Part shown: in pieces, positions 20,899 through 29,100 of the stretch
Layout of the letters: each line of letters opens with the position of its first letter
Position numbering within the stretch: the stretch's first letter is position 1
From: a virus
IMG/VR virus record: IMGVR_UViG_3300021401_000003
Coordinates: 1-64,000 of that record
DNA: 64,000 bases
Direction: 5' to 3' (one strand)
The notes under the pieces: model-generated
What the model saw: the letters and a program-made list of their open reading frames with translations, nothing else
Database searches by the model: none
What the model was told of the DNA's origin: nothing
Translations under genes and position numbers: made by a program

Positions 20899-20940
20899 GT
20901 TATTTTATTGTCTTTCGTTTGTTGTTTAACTTATGTGAAA

Positions 20941-20969
20941 AGATTATCAGGTTTGGCAACCGTTGTCAA
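20941..20969 (-). promoter_or_regulatory. Early promoter with a leader
   Basis: Minus strand: TTGACA, 17 bases, TAATCT; the ATG at 20,898 lies about 36 bases downstream of the expected transcript start. Confidence 0.8.
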
Positions 20970-20975
20970 GGGATT

Positions 20976-21185
20976 TCAGTAAGAACCATACCCGAAAACA
21001 GTAACCACTTCGCCCACACGGTTTTCACAGTCCGCGCCGTTTGCGGCGTTTTCCTTGGTGATTCTTCGATTGGTCTGGAAATTGATTGTGCGTGGTTCAC
21101 CGCCGCCATTCCAACCGTCCAAAATCATTACGTCACGGTCAGCGGGGAGTTTTTGTAAAAGTTCGATAAGGATTGATGCTTTCAT
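20976..21185 (-). CDS. Hypothetical protein (69 aa)
   Basis: N-terminal helix MKASILIELLQKLPADRDVMI followed by a beta-rich part, a pattern common in small phage proteins of unknown role. No family named. Confidence 0.65.
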   Translation of the reverse strand: MKASILIELLQKLPADRDVMILDGWNGGGEPRTINFQTNRRITKENAANGADCENRVGEVVTVFGYGSY

Positions 21186-21191
21186 GCGTTA

Positions 21192-21220
21192 AAGATAGTC
21201 GAAACGCCACGACCAAACAA
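21192..21220 (-). promoter_or_regulatory. Weaker early promoter, leaderless type
   Basis: Minus strand: TTGTTT, 17 bases, TATCTT, six bases, ATG at 21,185. The -35 departs from consensus. Confidence 0.5.
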
Positions 21221-21297
21221 GGAAACAATCTCGCTATAGTTATTCACATTCCCTCCACTTGGCACGGCTCCCGCTAAAGCACAATCCATGCCATCCA

Positions 21298-21363
21298 TAA
21301 GCCCTTGACTATCAACGACTTGCGGGGTTCCCCCGCGTAACCCATTGGTAATCAACGAGTTAC
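21298..21363 (-). repeat. Multi-hairpin element, copy 8
   Basis: TTGACTATCAA hairpin, GC hairpin (GCGGGG…CCCCGC) and GTAACC…GTTAC hairpin. About 40 bases lower (from 21,259) is a further TTGGCAyGGCTCCyGCTA block shared with copy 9. Confidence 0.8.
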
Positions 21364-21371
21364 GGGGATGA

Positions 21372-21608
21372 TTAAGTTTGCTGAATGCGCCTGATTAGGG
21401 CGGCTAAGGCGCGTCCCTCAAAGTTCTCAATCGGTTCGCGCAGACTACGCCCGTCAGTTGTCGAATGATTGCACTTGTCGGCGAAGTCGGCGAACAGCAG
21501 GGGCTTTGCCCAGTCTTCGGCAAAGTTTTTTCTGTCCCATCCGTCCGGGTCAAGAATGTGAATGCCGAGCAACTCACACCACGTTTCAGGCTGTAGGTAG
21601 ATTTTCAT
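21372..21608 (-). CDS. Hypothetical protein (78 aa)
   Basis: Small acidic protein, last gene of the gp88-like operon. No motif recognised. Confidence 0.65.
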   Translation of the reverse strand: MKIYLQPETWCELLGIHILDPDGWDRKNFAEDWAKPLLFADFADKCNHSTTDGRSLREPIENFEGRALAALIRRIQQT

Positions 21609-21685
21609 TTGTGTTTCCTCAGTTCGTAAAGGAAGATTGCGCCAAAGATTAGCGCAACCCCTAGCGACAGGTAAAAGTAAAGCAT
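21605..21685 (-). CDS. Membrane micropeptide (26 aa)
   Basis: A single hydrophobic helix (residues 1-21) with a basic tail. It sits four bases after the gp88-like stop and overlaps the next ATG (ATGA), so it is coupled on both sides, which supports translation. Confidence 0.5.
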   Translation of the reverse strand: MLYFYLSLGVALIFGAIFLYELRKHK

Positions 21686-21689
21686 ACGT

Positions 21690-22367
21690 TTAGGCGACTA
21701 CAAACCCAGTCGCATCAGCTTTCGCCTTGCCCTTCATAGACAGGCCGACAATGACACCGCGAGCGTCCAGAAAACGCAAATCGTTTTCGTCCCCGGAAAC
21801 AACCGGCTTGCCCAAGTAAGACGCGGGCAATTCATTTCGGAAAACAACCGCGATGTTTACATTTTGCGCGGCCAGCTTTTCAACGTCAGCCTGATTGCTT
21901 TCCGAACGGGAAAAGGTCAGGTTATAGTTTGCGGGCAACTTGCCAGCGGCGAACATGCCAGCACGAAACGGATTTTTCGTGTAATCGTAAAAGTTGACCG
22001 TGGGGAATTTGTCCATGAATCCGAACCTTTCCCAAGCAACATCAGAGAGGACATTAAGGCGGATTGCCAGCTTTTTACCAAGCTTGCCAGCCTTGCGGAC
22101 ACCCGCCGCAATTTCCTTTTCCAGCATGGCGAGAAATTCCGCTTGGCGCTCGTTAAAGAATTTGGCTTTCGCAATACGAGCCGCTTGCACGTTGGGGAAT
22201 ACGCCCATGCCGGAAGTATTCAGGCAGGCAGCAGCGCAACCCGCAGAGGCATGGGGGCAAAGATTGCGCCCGGACAAATTGAACGGCGCAAGCGACAAGC
22301 CAAGCGTAAAGTAGCCTAGCGACTCGCCTTTAAGCAGTTTGGTGTTATTGGGGGATAGTAATTTCAT
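21690..22367 (-). CDS. gp88-like protein (225 aa)
   Basis: Residues 17-50, with a NLCPHAS-x-GC-x3-C motif (Cys37, 44, 48) and the preceding G-x-L-x-L-AP, match the 'gene product 88' family first named in mycobacteriophages. Its function is unknown; the conserved cysteines suggest a metal or Fe-S site. The rest contains R-x-N-VLSD-x2-WE and YDYTKNP, also typical of the family. It heads an operon with a micropeptide and one small protein. Confidence 0.75.
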   Translation of the reverse strand: MKLLSPNNTKLLKGESLGYFTLGLSLAPFNLSGRNLCPHASAGCAAACLNTSGMGVFPNVQAARIAKAKFFNERQAEFLAMLEKEIAAGVRKAGKLGKKLAIRLNVLSDVAWERFGFMDKFPTVNFYDYTKNPFRAGMFAAGKLPANYNLTFSRSESNQADVEKLAAQNVNIAVVFRNELPASYLGKPVVSGDENDLRFLDARGVIVGLSMKGKAKADATGFVVA

Positions 22368-22375
22368 GTGGGGAG

Positions 22376-22404
22376 AGTGTAGGGGATTGCGCGGCCAATG
22401 TCAA
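22376..22404 (-). promoter_or_regulatory. Early promoter, nearly leaderless
   Basis: Minus strand: TTGACA, 17 bases, TACACT, eight bases, ATG at 22,367. The -35 contains the stop of the upstream gene. Confidence 0.8.
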
Positions 22405-22613
22405 GAGTAAATTACCGCATTGTGCTTTTCCAGAGCCGGGGCAATTTCGGCGTGAATGGTGGCTTGCAATTCCGCCATTGCCAACCGACGGCGAACGACT
22501 TCACAGCGCAGGCGGATACGGTCAGAAACCGACTGGCGGTAATTCATGGGGATGCTCAAATTTGCCTTGACAAGCTTGGCGATGTTCGCGGGAGAGTTGA
22601 TTTCAGTTTGCAT
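22401..22613 (-). CDS. Hypothetical helical protein (70 aa)
   Basis: Helix-rich, basic in the middle (SVSDRIRLRCEVVRRRLAMAELQ). Its TGA lies in the -35 of the next promoter. No family recognised. Confidence 0.65.
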   Translation of the reverse strand: MQTEINSPANIAKLVKANLSIPMNYRQSVSDRIRLRCEVVRRRLAMAELQATIHAEIAPALEKHNAVIYS

Positions 22614-22649
22614 ATATTGTTATACTGTTATTGTTTTATTGACTGCGTA

Positions 22650-22678
22650 AGTATGGGGCGAAAATGTTAGACGGTCAA
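22650..22678 (-). promoter_or_regulatory. Early promoter with a leader
   Basis: Minus strand: TTGACC, 17 bases, CATACT. The ATG at 22,613 is about 30 bases downstream of the expected start. Confidence 0.5.
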
Positions 22679-22772
22679 GGGTTTTTTGAATTATTTTTTC
22701 AGGCAAATATTGGCATGGCTCCTGCTAGAGCAATTCGTGTGCCAACCAGCCGCAGCATTTATCGTGCCATGC

Positions 22773-22839
22773 GTAAGTCGTTGTGGCTCAGGCACTTGCG
22801 CGGGGGCACCGCGTAACTCGTTGATAATCAACAGGTTAC
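22773..22839 (-). repeat. Multi-hairpin element, copy 9
   Basis: Three hairpins as in the family. The stop of the gene at 22,836 is in the first stem. A 35-base block from 22,710 with TTGGCA…TGCCAA and GCTC…GAGC pairing is shared with copy 8. Confidence 0.8.
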
Positions 22840-23003
22840 AGATTACAGAAGTGTTCGGGGAACTGGCTTTCAATTTGAAACCTCGCCGCATCCCTAGCCA
22901 AGAAACCGGGGCGGGCCTGAGCGCGGGGATGTTGCATGTAGTAGTTGATTTCACGGCGCACACGGCGCACGAAACGAATTTGCGATGATGTTGGGCGGTT
23001 CAT
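22836..23003 (-). CDS. Hypothetical basic protein (55 aa)
   Basis: Arg-rich helix (QIRFVRRVRREINYYMQHP) and a C-terminal helix. Last gene of the three-gene operon starting at 23,468; it follows the preceding stop by four bases. Confidence 0.6.
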   Translation of the reverse strand: MNRPTSSQIRFVRRVRREINYYMQHPRAQARPGFLARDAARFQIESQFPEHFCNL

Positions 23004-23007
23004 AGGA

Positions 23008-23250
23008 TTACGCGGCGAAGGGATTGGGGATTGCCTGCAATTTCTGTTCCAGTTTCCAGATGGTTTTGCGGGTCTTGTTTATCTTCTTGCGGTTGGGCTT
23101 GTCGTCACCCAACATCCAGCGCAGATTGTTTTGCGCCCATGTGATTGCGAAACCCAGTTTCTTGCGGGCTTCCGTCAATTCCAGTATCCGCATGGTTGCG
23201 GGGCTTGGCGCGTAGTGAAAGGTCGAATCGGTAAAGGGGTCGCGTTTCAT
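23008..23250 (-). CDS. Hypothetical protein (80 aa)
   Basis: Basic helical region (residues 28-72). Middle gene of an operon with nine- and five-base gaps. No family recognised. Confidence 0.6.
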   Translation of the reverse strand: MKRDPFTDSTFHYAPSPATMRILELTEARKKLGFAITWAQNNLRWMLGDDKPNRKKINKTRKTIWKLEQKLQAIPNPFAA

Positions 23251-23258
23251 GTGATTGA

Positions 23259-23468
23259 TTAGTTGAGTCCGCAGGCCGCGAAAAAACGAGCTTTGTTAAA
23301 ACGGGGGTTGTCGGCAAGGGCGACTTTCGCAACCATTTCGGCGGCGAATCGGGCGTTGTCGTCCGCAATGTTCATGTCAATGGTTTTGATGCCACCGGGA
23401 GCGGGTTGGGCCGCGTCAACTTGCGCTTTGATAATCCGGGCGAATTCGATGAAATGTTTCTTTGTCAT
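23259..23468 (-). CDS. Hypothetical protein (69 aa)
   Basis: ATG at 23,468 is chosen because it lies six bases after a -10; a longer frame would run through the promoter. Helical. Function unknown. Confidence 0.65.
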   Translation of the reverse strand: MTKKHFIEFARIIKAQVDAAQPAPGGIKTIDMNIADDNARFAAEMVAKVALADNPRFNKARFFAACGLN

Positions 23469-23474
23469 GGTGAT

Positions 23475-23503
23475 AATGTAGTTGATTATTGGTTGCGTGT
23501 CAA
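23475..23503 (-). promoter_or_regulatory. Early promoter, leaderless type
   Basis: Minus strand: TTGACA, 17 bases, TACATT, six bases, ATG at 23,468. The -35 includes the stop of the upstream gene. Confidence 0.85.
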
Positions 23504-23712
23504 GGTTTATTTTCTTCGATTTTTTCAACCATTACCCAGCTTGTGTTTTCCAGCGCGGCGTTAATGTCGTTCAAGCGCGATTGGTGCAGGGTAGCAAGGA
23601 TATTGAGATTAGAAGCCTTGCAATCGTTCACTACCCCTTCGCACTCGCATTGCGCGATGATTAGGGCGGAACGGATTTGCCGGAACTGGTCTTCTGTCAT
23701 CTGAATTTTCAT
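23500..23712 (-). CDS. Hypothetical helical protein (70 aa)
   Basis: Predicted helical bundle with Cys pair CEC. The TGA stop is part of the next promoter's TTGACA. No family recognised. Confidence 0.65.
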   Translation of the reverse strand: MKIQMTEDQFRQIRSALIIAQCECEGVVNDCKASNLNILATLHQSRLNDINAALENTSWVMVEKIEENKP

Positions 23713-23718
23713 GCCTCA

Positions 23719-23747
23719 AGTATCGGTTAAAAAAATGCGGTTGTCAA
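23719..23747 (-). promoter_or_regulatory. Early promoter, leaderless type
   Basis: Minus strand: TTGACA, 17 bases, GATACT, six bases, ATG at 23,712. Confidence 0.75.
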
Positions 23748-23750
23748 GGT

Positions 23751-23945
23751 TTATTTCACGTAGTATTCGCTAATGAATTCCCCGTCGCATTCAACGCGGG
23801 AACCACAGCCCCAGCCCAAAAGCTTATAGGCCATTCCCAGCGCGGCATTCAAAGCACTCCGCACGGGGCAAGCGGTTTCGGCGAACTCGGAAGCGGAAAA
23901 CTCGAAAACTTGGCTTTTGCTTATTACTTTGTAAGTCTTATTCAT
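23751..23945 (-). CDS. Hypothetical protein (64 aa)
   Basis: Its N-terminus (MNKTYKVISKSQVFEFSA) resembles that of the gene at 24,929 (MNKNYIATTKGIELEFIA), and both continue with an alanine-rich helix, so they may be distant paralogues. Function unknown. Confidence 0.6.
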   Translation of the reverse strand: MNKTYKVISKSQVFEFSASEFAETACPVRSALNAALGMAYKLLGWGCGSRVECDGEFISEYYVK

Positions 23946-23951
23946 GGTCTA

Positions 23952-23979
23952 AATCTAGTCCTTTTTGGGATAATGTCAA
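23952..23979 (-). promoter_or_regulatory. Early promoter, leaderless type
   Basis: Minus strand: TTGACA, 16 bases, TAGATT, six bases, ATG at 23,945. Confidence 0.85.
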
Positions 23980-24032
23980 GGATTATTTTTGCGATTTATT
24001 ACGATTTTTGCGTAGCAAGTTACGTGCCATGC

Positions 24033-24099
24033 GTAAGTGCCTGATTATCAACGGGTTGCGCGGGCCGTCCGCGTAAGTGCCTCTGTCACAAGCACTTAC
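24033..24099 (-). repeat. Multi-hairpin element, copy 10
   Basis: Both outer hairpins pair GTAAGTGC-type stems (GTAAGTGC…GCACTTAC), a compensated variant, around CGCGG…CCGCG. Confidence 0.8.
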
Positions 24100-24108
24100 A
24101 CTGGCGAT

Positions 24109-24372
24109 TTACCAGATGCCATCCAAGGCGCGTTCCTGCGCGGAAACCCCGTAGTAATCCCCATCACCCTGCGGGCCACAGCACCCACAGCAGGGCGCGT
24201 CCTCACAGCGGCCAGTCCTGCGCTTATGCTCCGTGCGCCAGTCGTCGGCCTTGGCGGGCTTGGGTATGCCTGTAACACAGGTCTTGCAGCGGCCACCATG
24301 CTGGCGGGCATAGGTGCGTGATGTGAGTGCGCCACAGGCGCAACGTATGGTGAATTGACGATAATTACTCAT
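24109..24372 (-). CDS. Zinc-ribbon-like protein (87 aa)
   Basis: Starts at the ATG overlapping the upstream stop. Cys pairs C-x-C near residues 10-12 and C-x2-C near 28-31, then a CCGCC cluster, indicate metal binding. Similar short zinc proteins recur in phage early regions; function unknown. Confidence 0.6.
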   Translation of the reverse strand: MSNYRQFTIRCACGALTSRTYARQHGGRCKTCVTGIPKPAKADDWRTEHKRRTGRCEDAPCCGCCGPQGDGDYYGVSAQERALDGIW

Positions 24373-24532
24373 TGCAGTAGTCGTTGGCTTCGTTCTGGTT
24401 GTAATCGGCGAGGTCATCCGAACCGTCACCACAGCCGGGGAAGCCAGCGCCATCATAGGGCTGTTCTTCGGGCGTGACGTGTGCGAGCCGGTGTTCGGGG
24501 TTCTGCGGGTCTAAGTCAGAGTTATTGTTCAT
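24365..24532 (-). CDS. Small acidic protein (55 aa)
   Basis: Asn-, Asp- and Pro-rich, probably disordered. Leaderless start. Overlaps the zinc-ribbon gene by eight bases. Confidence 0.6.
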   Translation of the reverse strand: MNNNSDLDPQNPEHRLAHVTPEEQPYDGAGFPGCGDGSDDLADYNQNEANDYCNE

Positions 24533-24538
24533 GGGTAT

Positions 24539-24566
24539 AGAGTAGCACGTATGGCTAACGTGTCAA
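24539..24566 (-). promoter_or_regulatory. Early promoter, leaderless type
   Basis: Minus strand: TTGACA, 16 bases, TACTCT, six bases, ATG at 24,532. Confidence 0.85.
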
Positions 24567-24627
24567 CAAGTATATTTGCATCCCAATCATCACATTGGCA
24601 CGATGTATGCTATGCGTATTGGCGTGT

Positions 24628-24694
24628 GTAAGTCGTTGTGTATCAACGGGTTGCGCGGGGGAGCCGCGTAAGTGCTTGGTAATCAACGACTTAT
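24628..24694 (-). repeat. Multi-hairpin element, copy 11
   Basis: GTAAGTCGTTG-type and GTAAGT…ACTTAT hairpins around CGCGG…CCGCG. About 60 bases between it and the gene at 24,757 hold further short palindromes including TTGGCA/TGCCAA. Confidence 0.8.
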
Positions 24695-24756
24695 GACTCG
24701 TATCACAGCAGGATGTATGCCAACCACGCTCCGAACGCGATTGGCACACTATATGC

Positions 24757-24924
24757 TTACTCAACCATCGTCAGGTTGGACGTTGCAACGCGCTTCTGTT
24801 GTCCGTCAGGCAGTAAGATGGTAGATTGACCGTTGCGCGAATGGGCAACCACGACAACCAAGATTTCAACGGCCAGCTTGCCCGCCTTGTAGTTCGCCAT
24901 TCCTTGTATGTGGTTCATGGTCAT
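24757..24924 (-). CDS. Hypothetical protein (55 aa)
   Basis: Central hydrophobic strand (LAVEILVVVVAHS) and a polar C-terminus. Starts four bases after the preceding stop, with an alternative in-frame ATG two codons later. Confidence 0.55.
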   Translation of the reverse strand: MTMNHIQGMANYKAGKLAVEILVVVVAHSRNGQSTILLPDGQQKRVATSNLTMVE

Positions 24925-24928
24925 GGTG

Positions 24929-25363
24929 TTAGTCCAGTGAACGGCCAGCTTTGCCGTCCGTCACATAGAACGGCTCGCCAGTCATGGGTTTAATGTCAAT
25001 CCTGTCCGCATTGTGGAAAGCCGCGAACGTCAACGCCGCTTGGCGATGCTCGAAAGACTGCATTGTCTGGACGGGATTGGGCAAACCGTATTCCGTCCAT
25101 TGGCTCAGGTTCGCATAACGATTAACGCACACATGCCACACGTTGCCGATGCACTCGGTAACGTTCGCACGGGTTTGACCAGCAACGCCCGCTTGGGGAT
25201 TGCTCCAAACATACTCACCCGTTGCGGTGGTGATGACAACCGCCACGCCCCGCTTGTCGCACTTCTCCGCAAACTTCATGGCCGCGTTCAAGCTCTCGCG
25301 GGGAGTGGGGGCGATAAACTCCAATTCAATCCCTTTCGTGGTTGCAATGTAATTCTTATTCAT
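24929..25363 (-). CDS. Hypothetical protein (144 aa)
   Basis: ATG at 25,363 lies six bases after a -10, so it is preferred over a start six codons upstream. Alpha/beta protein with N-terminal similarity to the gene at 23,751. First gene of the minus block. No function recognised. Confidence 0.65.
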   Translation of the reverse strand: MNKNYIATTKGIELEFIAPTPRESLNAAMKFAEKCDKRGVAVVITTATGEYVWSNPQAGVAGQTRANVTECIGNVWHVCVNRYANLSQWTEYGLPNPVQTMQSFEHRQAALTFAAFHNADRIDIKPMTGEPFYVTDGKAGRSLD

Positions 25364-25369
25364 GGATAC

Positions 25370-25397
25370 AAGATAGCACACGCAAGGGGCATGGCAA
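25370..25397 (-). promoter_or_regulatory. Early promoter, leaderless type, weak -35
   Basis: Minus strand: TTGCCA, 16 bases, TATCTT, six bases, ATG at 25,363. Confidence 0.6.
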
Positions 25398-25864
25398 GGG
25401 ATTTCTTCAACTATCTTCTGTTGATAATCAACGATTTACAGACCCCCTACCCTATTAACGGAAAAAAAACCATTTCGGGACGCGCAAAAGGGCTGGGGGG
25501 TGGTTAATACATAACGTCACCCCTTAAAATAACCAACCCTTTCTGAAATCTACCCCCTCCAATCCTCTCCCCCAATCATCTTACCTCCCTGATGCTTCTC
25601 TTGACCCCTGAAAAATACGGGCGGGTATGTTTTCTCCGGGTAATTTGTTGAAATCGCGGGCTTCCGGCAGTTTCCGGCAATGAATTTCACCCAAAACCCC
25701 AACAATATTGGCTTTCCATCACTCTTTCCGGCAGAATCCGGCAAGTCGAATGAGCGCCGGATGTTTCCAGATGGTGCCGGATACTATAAAATTCGATTTA
25801 TTGATTAAAATATCACCCTCCCGAACAAAAACTTGTTGAAATCAGTCTCCCTCCTAGTATAAGT
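25398..25864. other. Strand-switch intergenic region
   Basis: About 470 bases without a credible gene separate the minus-strand early block from the plus-strand late block. It is pyrimidine-rich on the plus strand from about 25,500 to 25,620 and AT-rich near 25,785-25,830. It contains the repeated TTCCGGCA motifs listed separately. It is a good candidate for a replication origin or a regulator-binding region, but nothing proves either. Confidence 0.5.
25662..25744. repeat. Two 19-bp direct repeats built from CCGGCA
   Basis: TTCCGGCAG-TT-TCCGGCAA at 25,662-25,680 and TTCCGGCAG-AA-TCCGGCAA at 25,726-25,744 are identical apart from two bases. Single GCCGGA half-sites follow near 25,756 and 25,776. 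The paired half-sites 10 bases apart would sit on one DNA face. Confidence 0.7.
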
Positions 25865-26119
25865 ATGGCCGAAGTCACGAAAACTTGCAACTCTTGTTTC
25901 CAACCCAAGCCCCTTTCCGAGTTCAGTCATCAAAAGGGAACGCCTGACGGTTTGAAATATCGCTGCAAGACGTGCGACAAACGCTACTACGACTCTTACT
26001 ACGCAAAACAATCGGCCCATATCATGTCAACCGTTCGAGCGTGGCAGCAAAAGAATCCCGATGATGTCTCAAGGCACAAAGCCAACTATCGTCGCAAGCA
26101 ATCCCAGAAAAAAGTGTAA
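25865..26119 (+). CDS. Zinc-ribbon protein resembling an HNH endonuclease N-terminus (84 aa)
   Basis: Residues 6-40 (KTCNSCFQPKPLSEFS…YRCKTCDKRYYD) match the N-terminal zinc-ribbon module of the HNH enzymes at 1764 and 11,429, followed by a basic helical tail. The HNH core is missing. It is either a decayed homing endonuclease or a stand-alone DNA-binding fragment. Confidence 0.6.
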   Translation: MAEVTKTCNSCFQPKPLSEFSHQKGTPDGLKYRCKTCDKRYYDSYYAKQSAHIMSTVRAWQQKNPDDVSRHKANYRRKQSQKKV

Positions 26120-26122
26120 TTA
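26114..26122 (+). promoter_or_regulatory. Late promoter motif
   Basis: GTGTAATTA, six bases before the ATG at 26,129. It opens the late block. Confidence 0.65.
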
Positions 26123-26128
26123 TCGAAT

Positions 26129-29100
26129 ATGAGGCTCTTAGCAAATTTCGGCAAAAAGGTTTTCAGTGTTCTGGCAATGGTTATGTTGCTGGCTATCTCC
26201 GTTCAAGCTGGCCCTTGGTCTTCTTATCCAACTTACAGCAACCCTGATGGGTCTGACACCTTCTTGGTGCAAGGCTCAGGGACAATGAAGCAGATAACGG
26301 CTGCGAATATGGCCGCTTGGTTTGGGACTCAACTCATCGGCGTTGACCCAAGCAATGTTAAAAACGGCACCCATAACTCGATTACCGGGGGCTATGGCAA
26401 CACCACTTACAACGACAATACGGTCATTGCGGCTGGTTTGAACAATACCGCCAATGGTGCGGGTGACTTTATTGGCGGCGGCTATAACAATACCACAACC
26501 GGAGACAATGCCTCAGTTGTAGGCGGCACTCAAAATACAGCAAGCAATCCGGGTTCCGTGGTTGGCGGGGGATGGCTCAACGTTGTCGTAGGAAACAATG
26601 GCGGTGTATTTGCCGGTTACAACAACCAAACAGCGAATAATTCTGACGCTTCCGTGATTGTTGGTGGGGCCGGAAACTACATTTACGGTTCGGTCAATTC
26701 TGCGATTTTGGCCGGTTTTGAGAATGAAGTGGATACCTTGGGAAGCGTCATCCTCGGAGGCGATGGGAATTTTGTTGCTGGAAACAACGCTGGGATTGGA
26801 ATTGGGTTTGACAACTCAACCCGTGGAGATTCTTCCTTCGTTGCCGGTGGCGAACAGAATATTATTGACGGCAGTTCTCCGTCAGCTTTCATCGGAGGGG
26901 GCGTCGGGAATCAGATTACCGACGATGGGATAGATTCTTTCGTTGGGGGCGGCTATCAAAATACCGTTAAATCAGTCGCCAGCAGTATCGTAAATGGGTC
27001 GCAGAACACCATTGATGTATCTTCTATCAATTCGTTCATTGGCGGCGGGCAAGGCAATGATATTCGTGGCAACCACGCGGGCGACTCTATCGTCGGCGGC
27101 TTAAACAATTATATCCAGCAAAACTCGGGTAGTTCCCCCGACAATGCCTTCATCGGGGGCGGCGATAACAATGGTGCGGAAAATCAAAACGTCGGTATTG
27201 TCGCGGGTATTAATAATACGGCGTCGGGTGTCAGTTCAATCATCGGGGGCGGAACAGTCAATACCATCAACACTTCTTCCGATAACGCAGGCATCTTGGC
27301 TGGATATAGCAATGAAATTGGGGATTCCAGTGCTAATTCAGACTCGTCCTTCATCGGCTCTGGTTCGCAAAACACCATTCGTTCTCAAAACGCCGGTATA
27401 GGTTCCGGCGTCCAAAACGAAGTATATCCCAACGCCGATGGTTCTTTCATTGGAGCCGGTAATGTCAACTCCATCCAAAACGGCGTCAATCAATTCATCG
27501 GCGGCGGCTCAGGCAATTTGGCTCATAATGATGATGCCACCGTGGTTGCGGGTCTTAACAACTCAACCTATGGAAAAAGCAGCTTCATCGGTGGCGGCGT
27601 CCAGAACCAAATTCAAAACGACTCTGAAAATGCCGTTATCGTCGGAGGATATGGAAACACTCTTGGTCAGGATGGGGCATGTGATAGTTCAATCATTGGA
27701 GCCGGAACAGCCAACAACCTTTCCAGCGGTTCTATCAACAGTGCAATTATGGCTGGATGGAACAATACCCTTTCCGGCGTCGGAGCTTTCATTGGAGCCG
27801 GAGGAAGCCACTCTATCTATGGTAATGGTAGTTTTGTCGGTGCCGGATGGGACAACGTTGTCGAAGCCGATAACAGCAGCATTGTGGCGGGTTACGGCAA
27901 CCTGATTACTACTGGTGTGAATGGTGCCATCTTAGCTGGTAAGCAGAATAACATCTACAGCGGAGACAACGACATTATCGCAGGCGGCTTCGCCAACCAG
28001 ATTAATAGCTCGTCCCCAAATGCGGGTATTTTCGTCGGCACCAATAACGTAATCAACAGTGGCTATAACGAAGCCATTTTGGGCGGACATGATAACACGG
28101 CGGCTGACGATTCAAGCTCGGTAGTTGGCGGAAGCTTTAACGTCGCGGAAGGCAATGCCGCCACAGTCTGCGGCGTATCCAACAGTGTCTATGGAGGAAG
28201 CTCCTTCGCCTCTGGTTACGGCAACGTTATTTCGAGCGACCATGTTCCGGGTTTTGGAAGTTCAAGTTCCATTTCGGGTAGCTCAAACGTAATTGACGGA
28301 GCAAACTGCGTGGTAGAAGGAGCATTAAACTATGCAGGCGTCAACAACAACATTCACGTCGGCGGTTTGAACAGCGCAGGTTTTGGCGACACTTCATTTG
28401 TGTTCGGCTATCAATCTTATTCTGATTTGGGCGCGACCAACGCTTTCGCCTTGGGAGTCCAAGCCTCGGCCTACAAGACCAATTCCTTTATTTGGGCTTC
28501 CCAGCCGGAAGAAAACTGGGACGAAAAATCGTTCAGAATCAACGCGAGCGTGGCTGATGTCGTCCTTAACAACGACTATCCCAGCCATTCATCTTCAAGC
28601 CCCGAGTTTGATATTATGAGTGTGGGAAGGGCTAATGCCCAACCGACCTTAACCATTGGTCAGGGCGCTTCTCTAATGACCAGCTTCACCATTTCAGGAC
28701 TTGCTAACAGCTTGGCGGCTTACAACGGTGTTTATACGAACAATCAGTTGAGTGAATTTTCCCTTGTTGCTGATATGTCCTTCAATATCTATTATCTAAC
28801 CACGGATAGTTCCAAGACAATTAGTTGGACTGGCTCTGCTTGGATAGTGGGCGACGGAAGCTGTTTTGCGACATCTGGTTCGACTACTTTAAGCACCGTC
28901 AGAAACACGACGGATGATGGAGCGCATTGGGTTGACGATTGCAGCGGGGCGAATGGAGAAATTGTTCTGACTCCGGGCAGCTTCCACACTTATCTATTAA
29001 GAAACTCAGACGGTTTGAATACTTCCATGTCGTTCAATTCTTCCACTCATTCCATTACGGCTAAGAACGGCGGTTCGGATACGGCGGTTAATTTCCCTTA

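Noticed and set aside
22691-22963. A 90-codon minus-strand frame
   Set aside because: It runs across hairpin element 9; the overlapping frame ending at 22,836 has an operon position and a stop in the element, like its neighbours.
12176-24694. CRISPR array
   Set aside because: The hairpin elements are spaced by 0.5-1.5 kb with genes between them and are not separated by uniform spacers.
12176-24694. Hairpin elements as ordinary Rho-independent terminators
   Set aside because: None is followed by a T-run, whereas four true terminators elsewhere in the window are.
24555-24764. A 69-codon minus-strand frame
   Set aside because: It is made of hairpin element 11 and its palindromic flanks and lacks a promoter.
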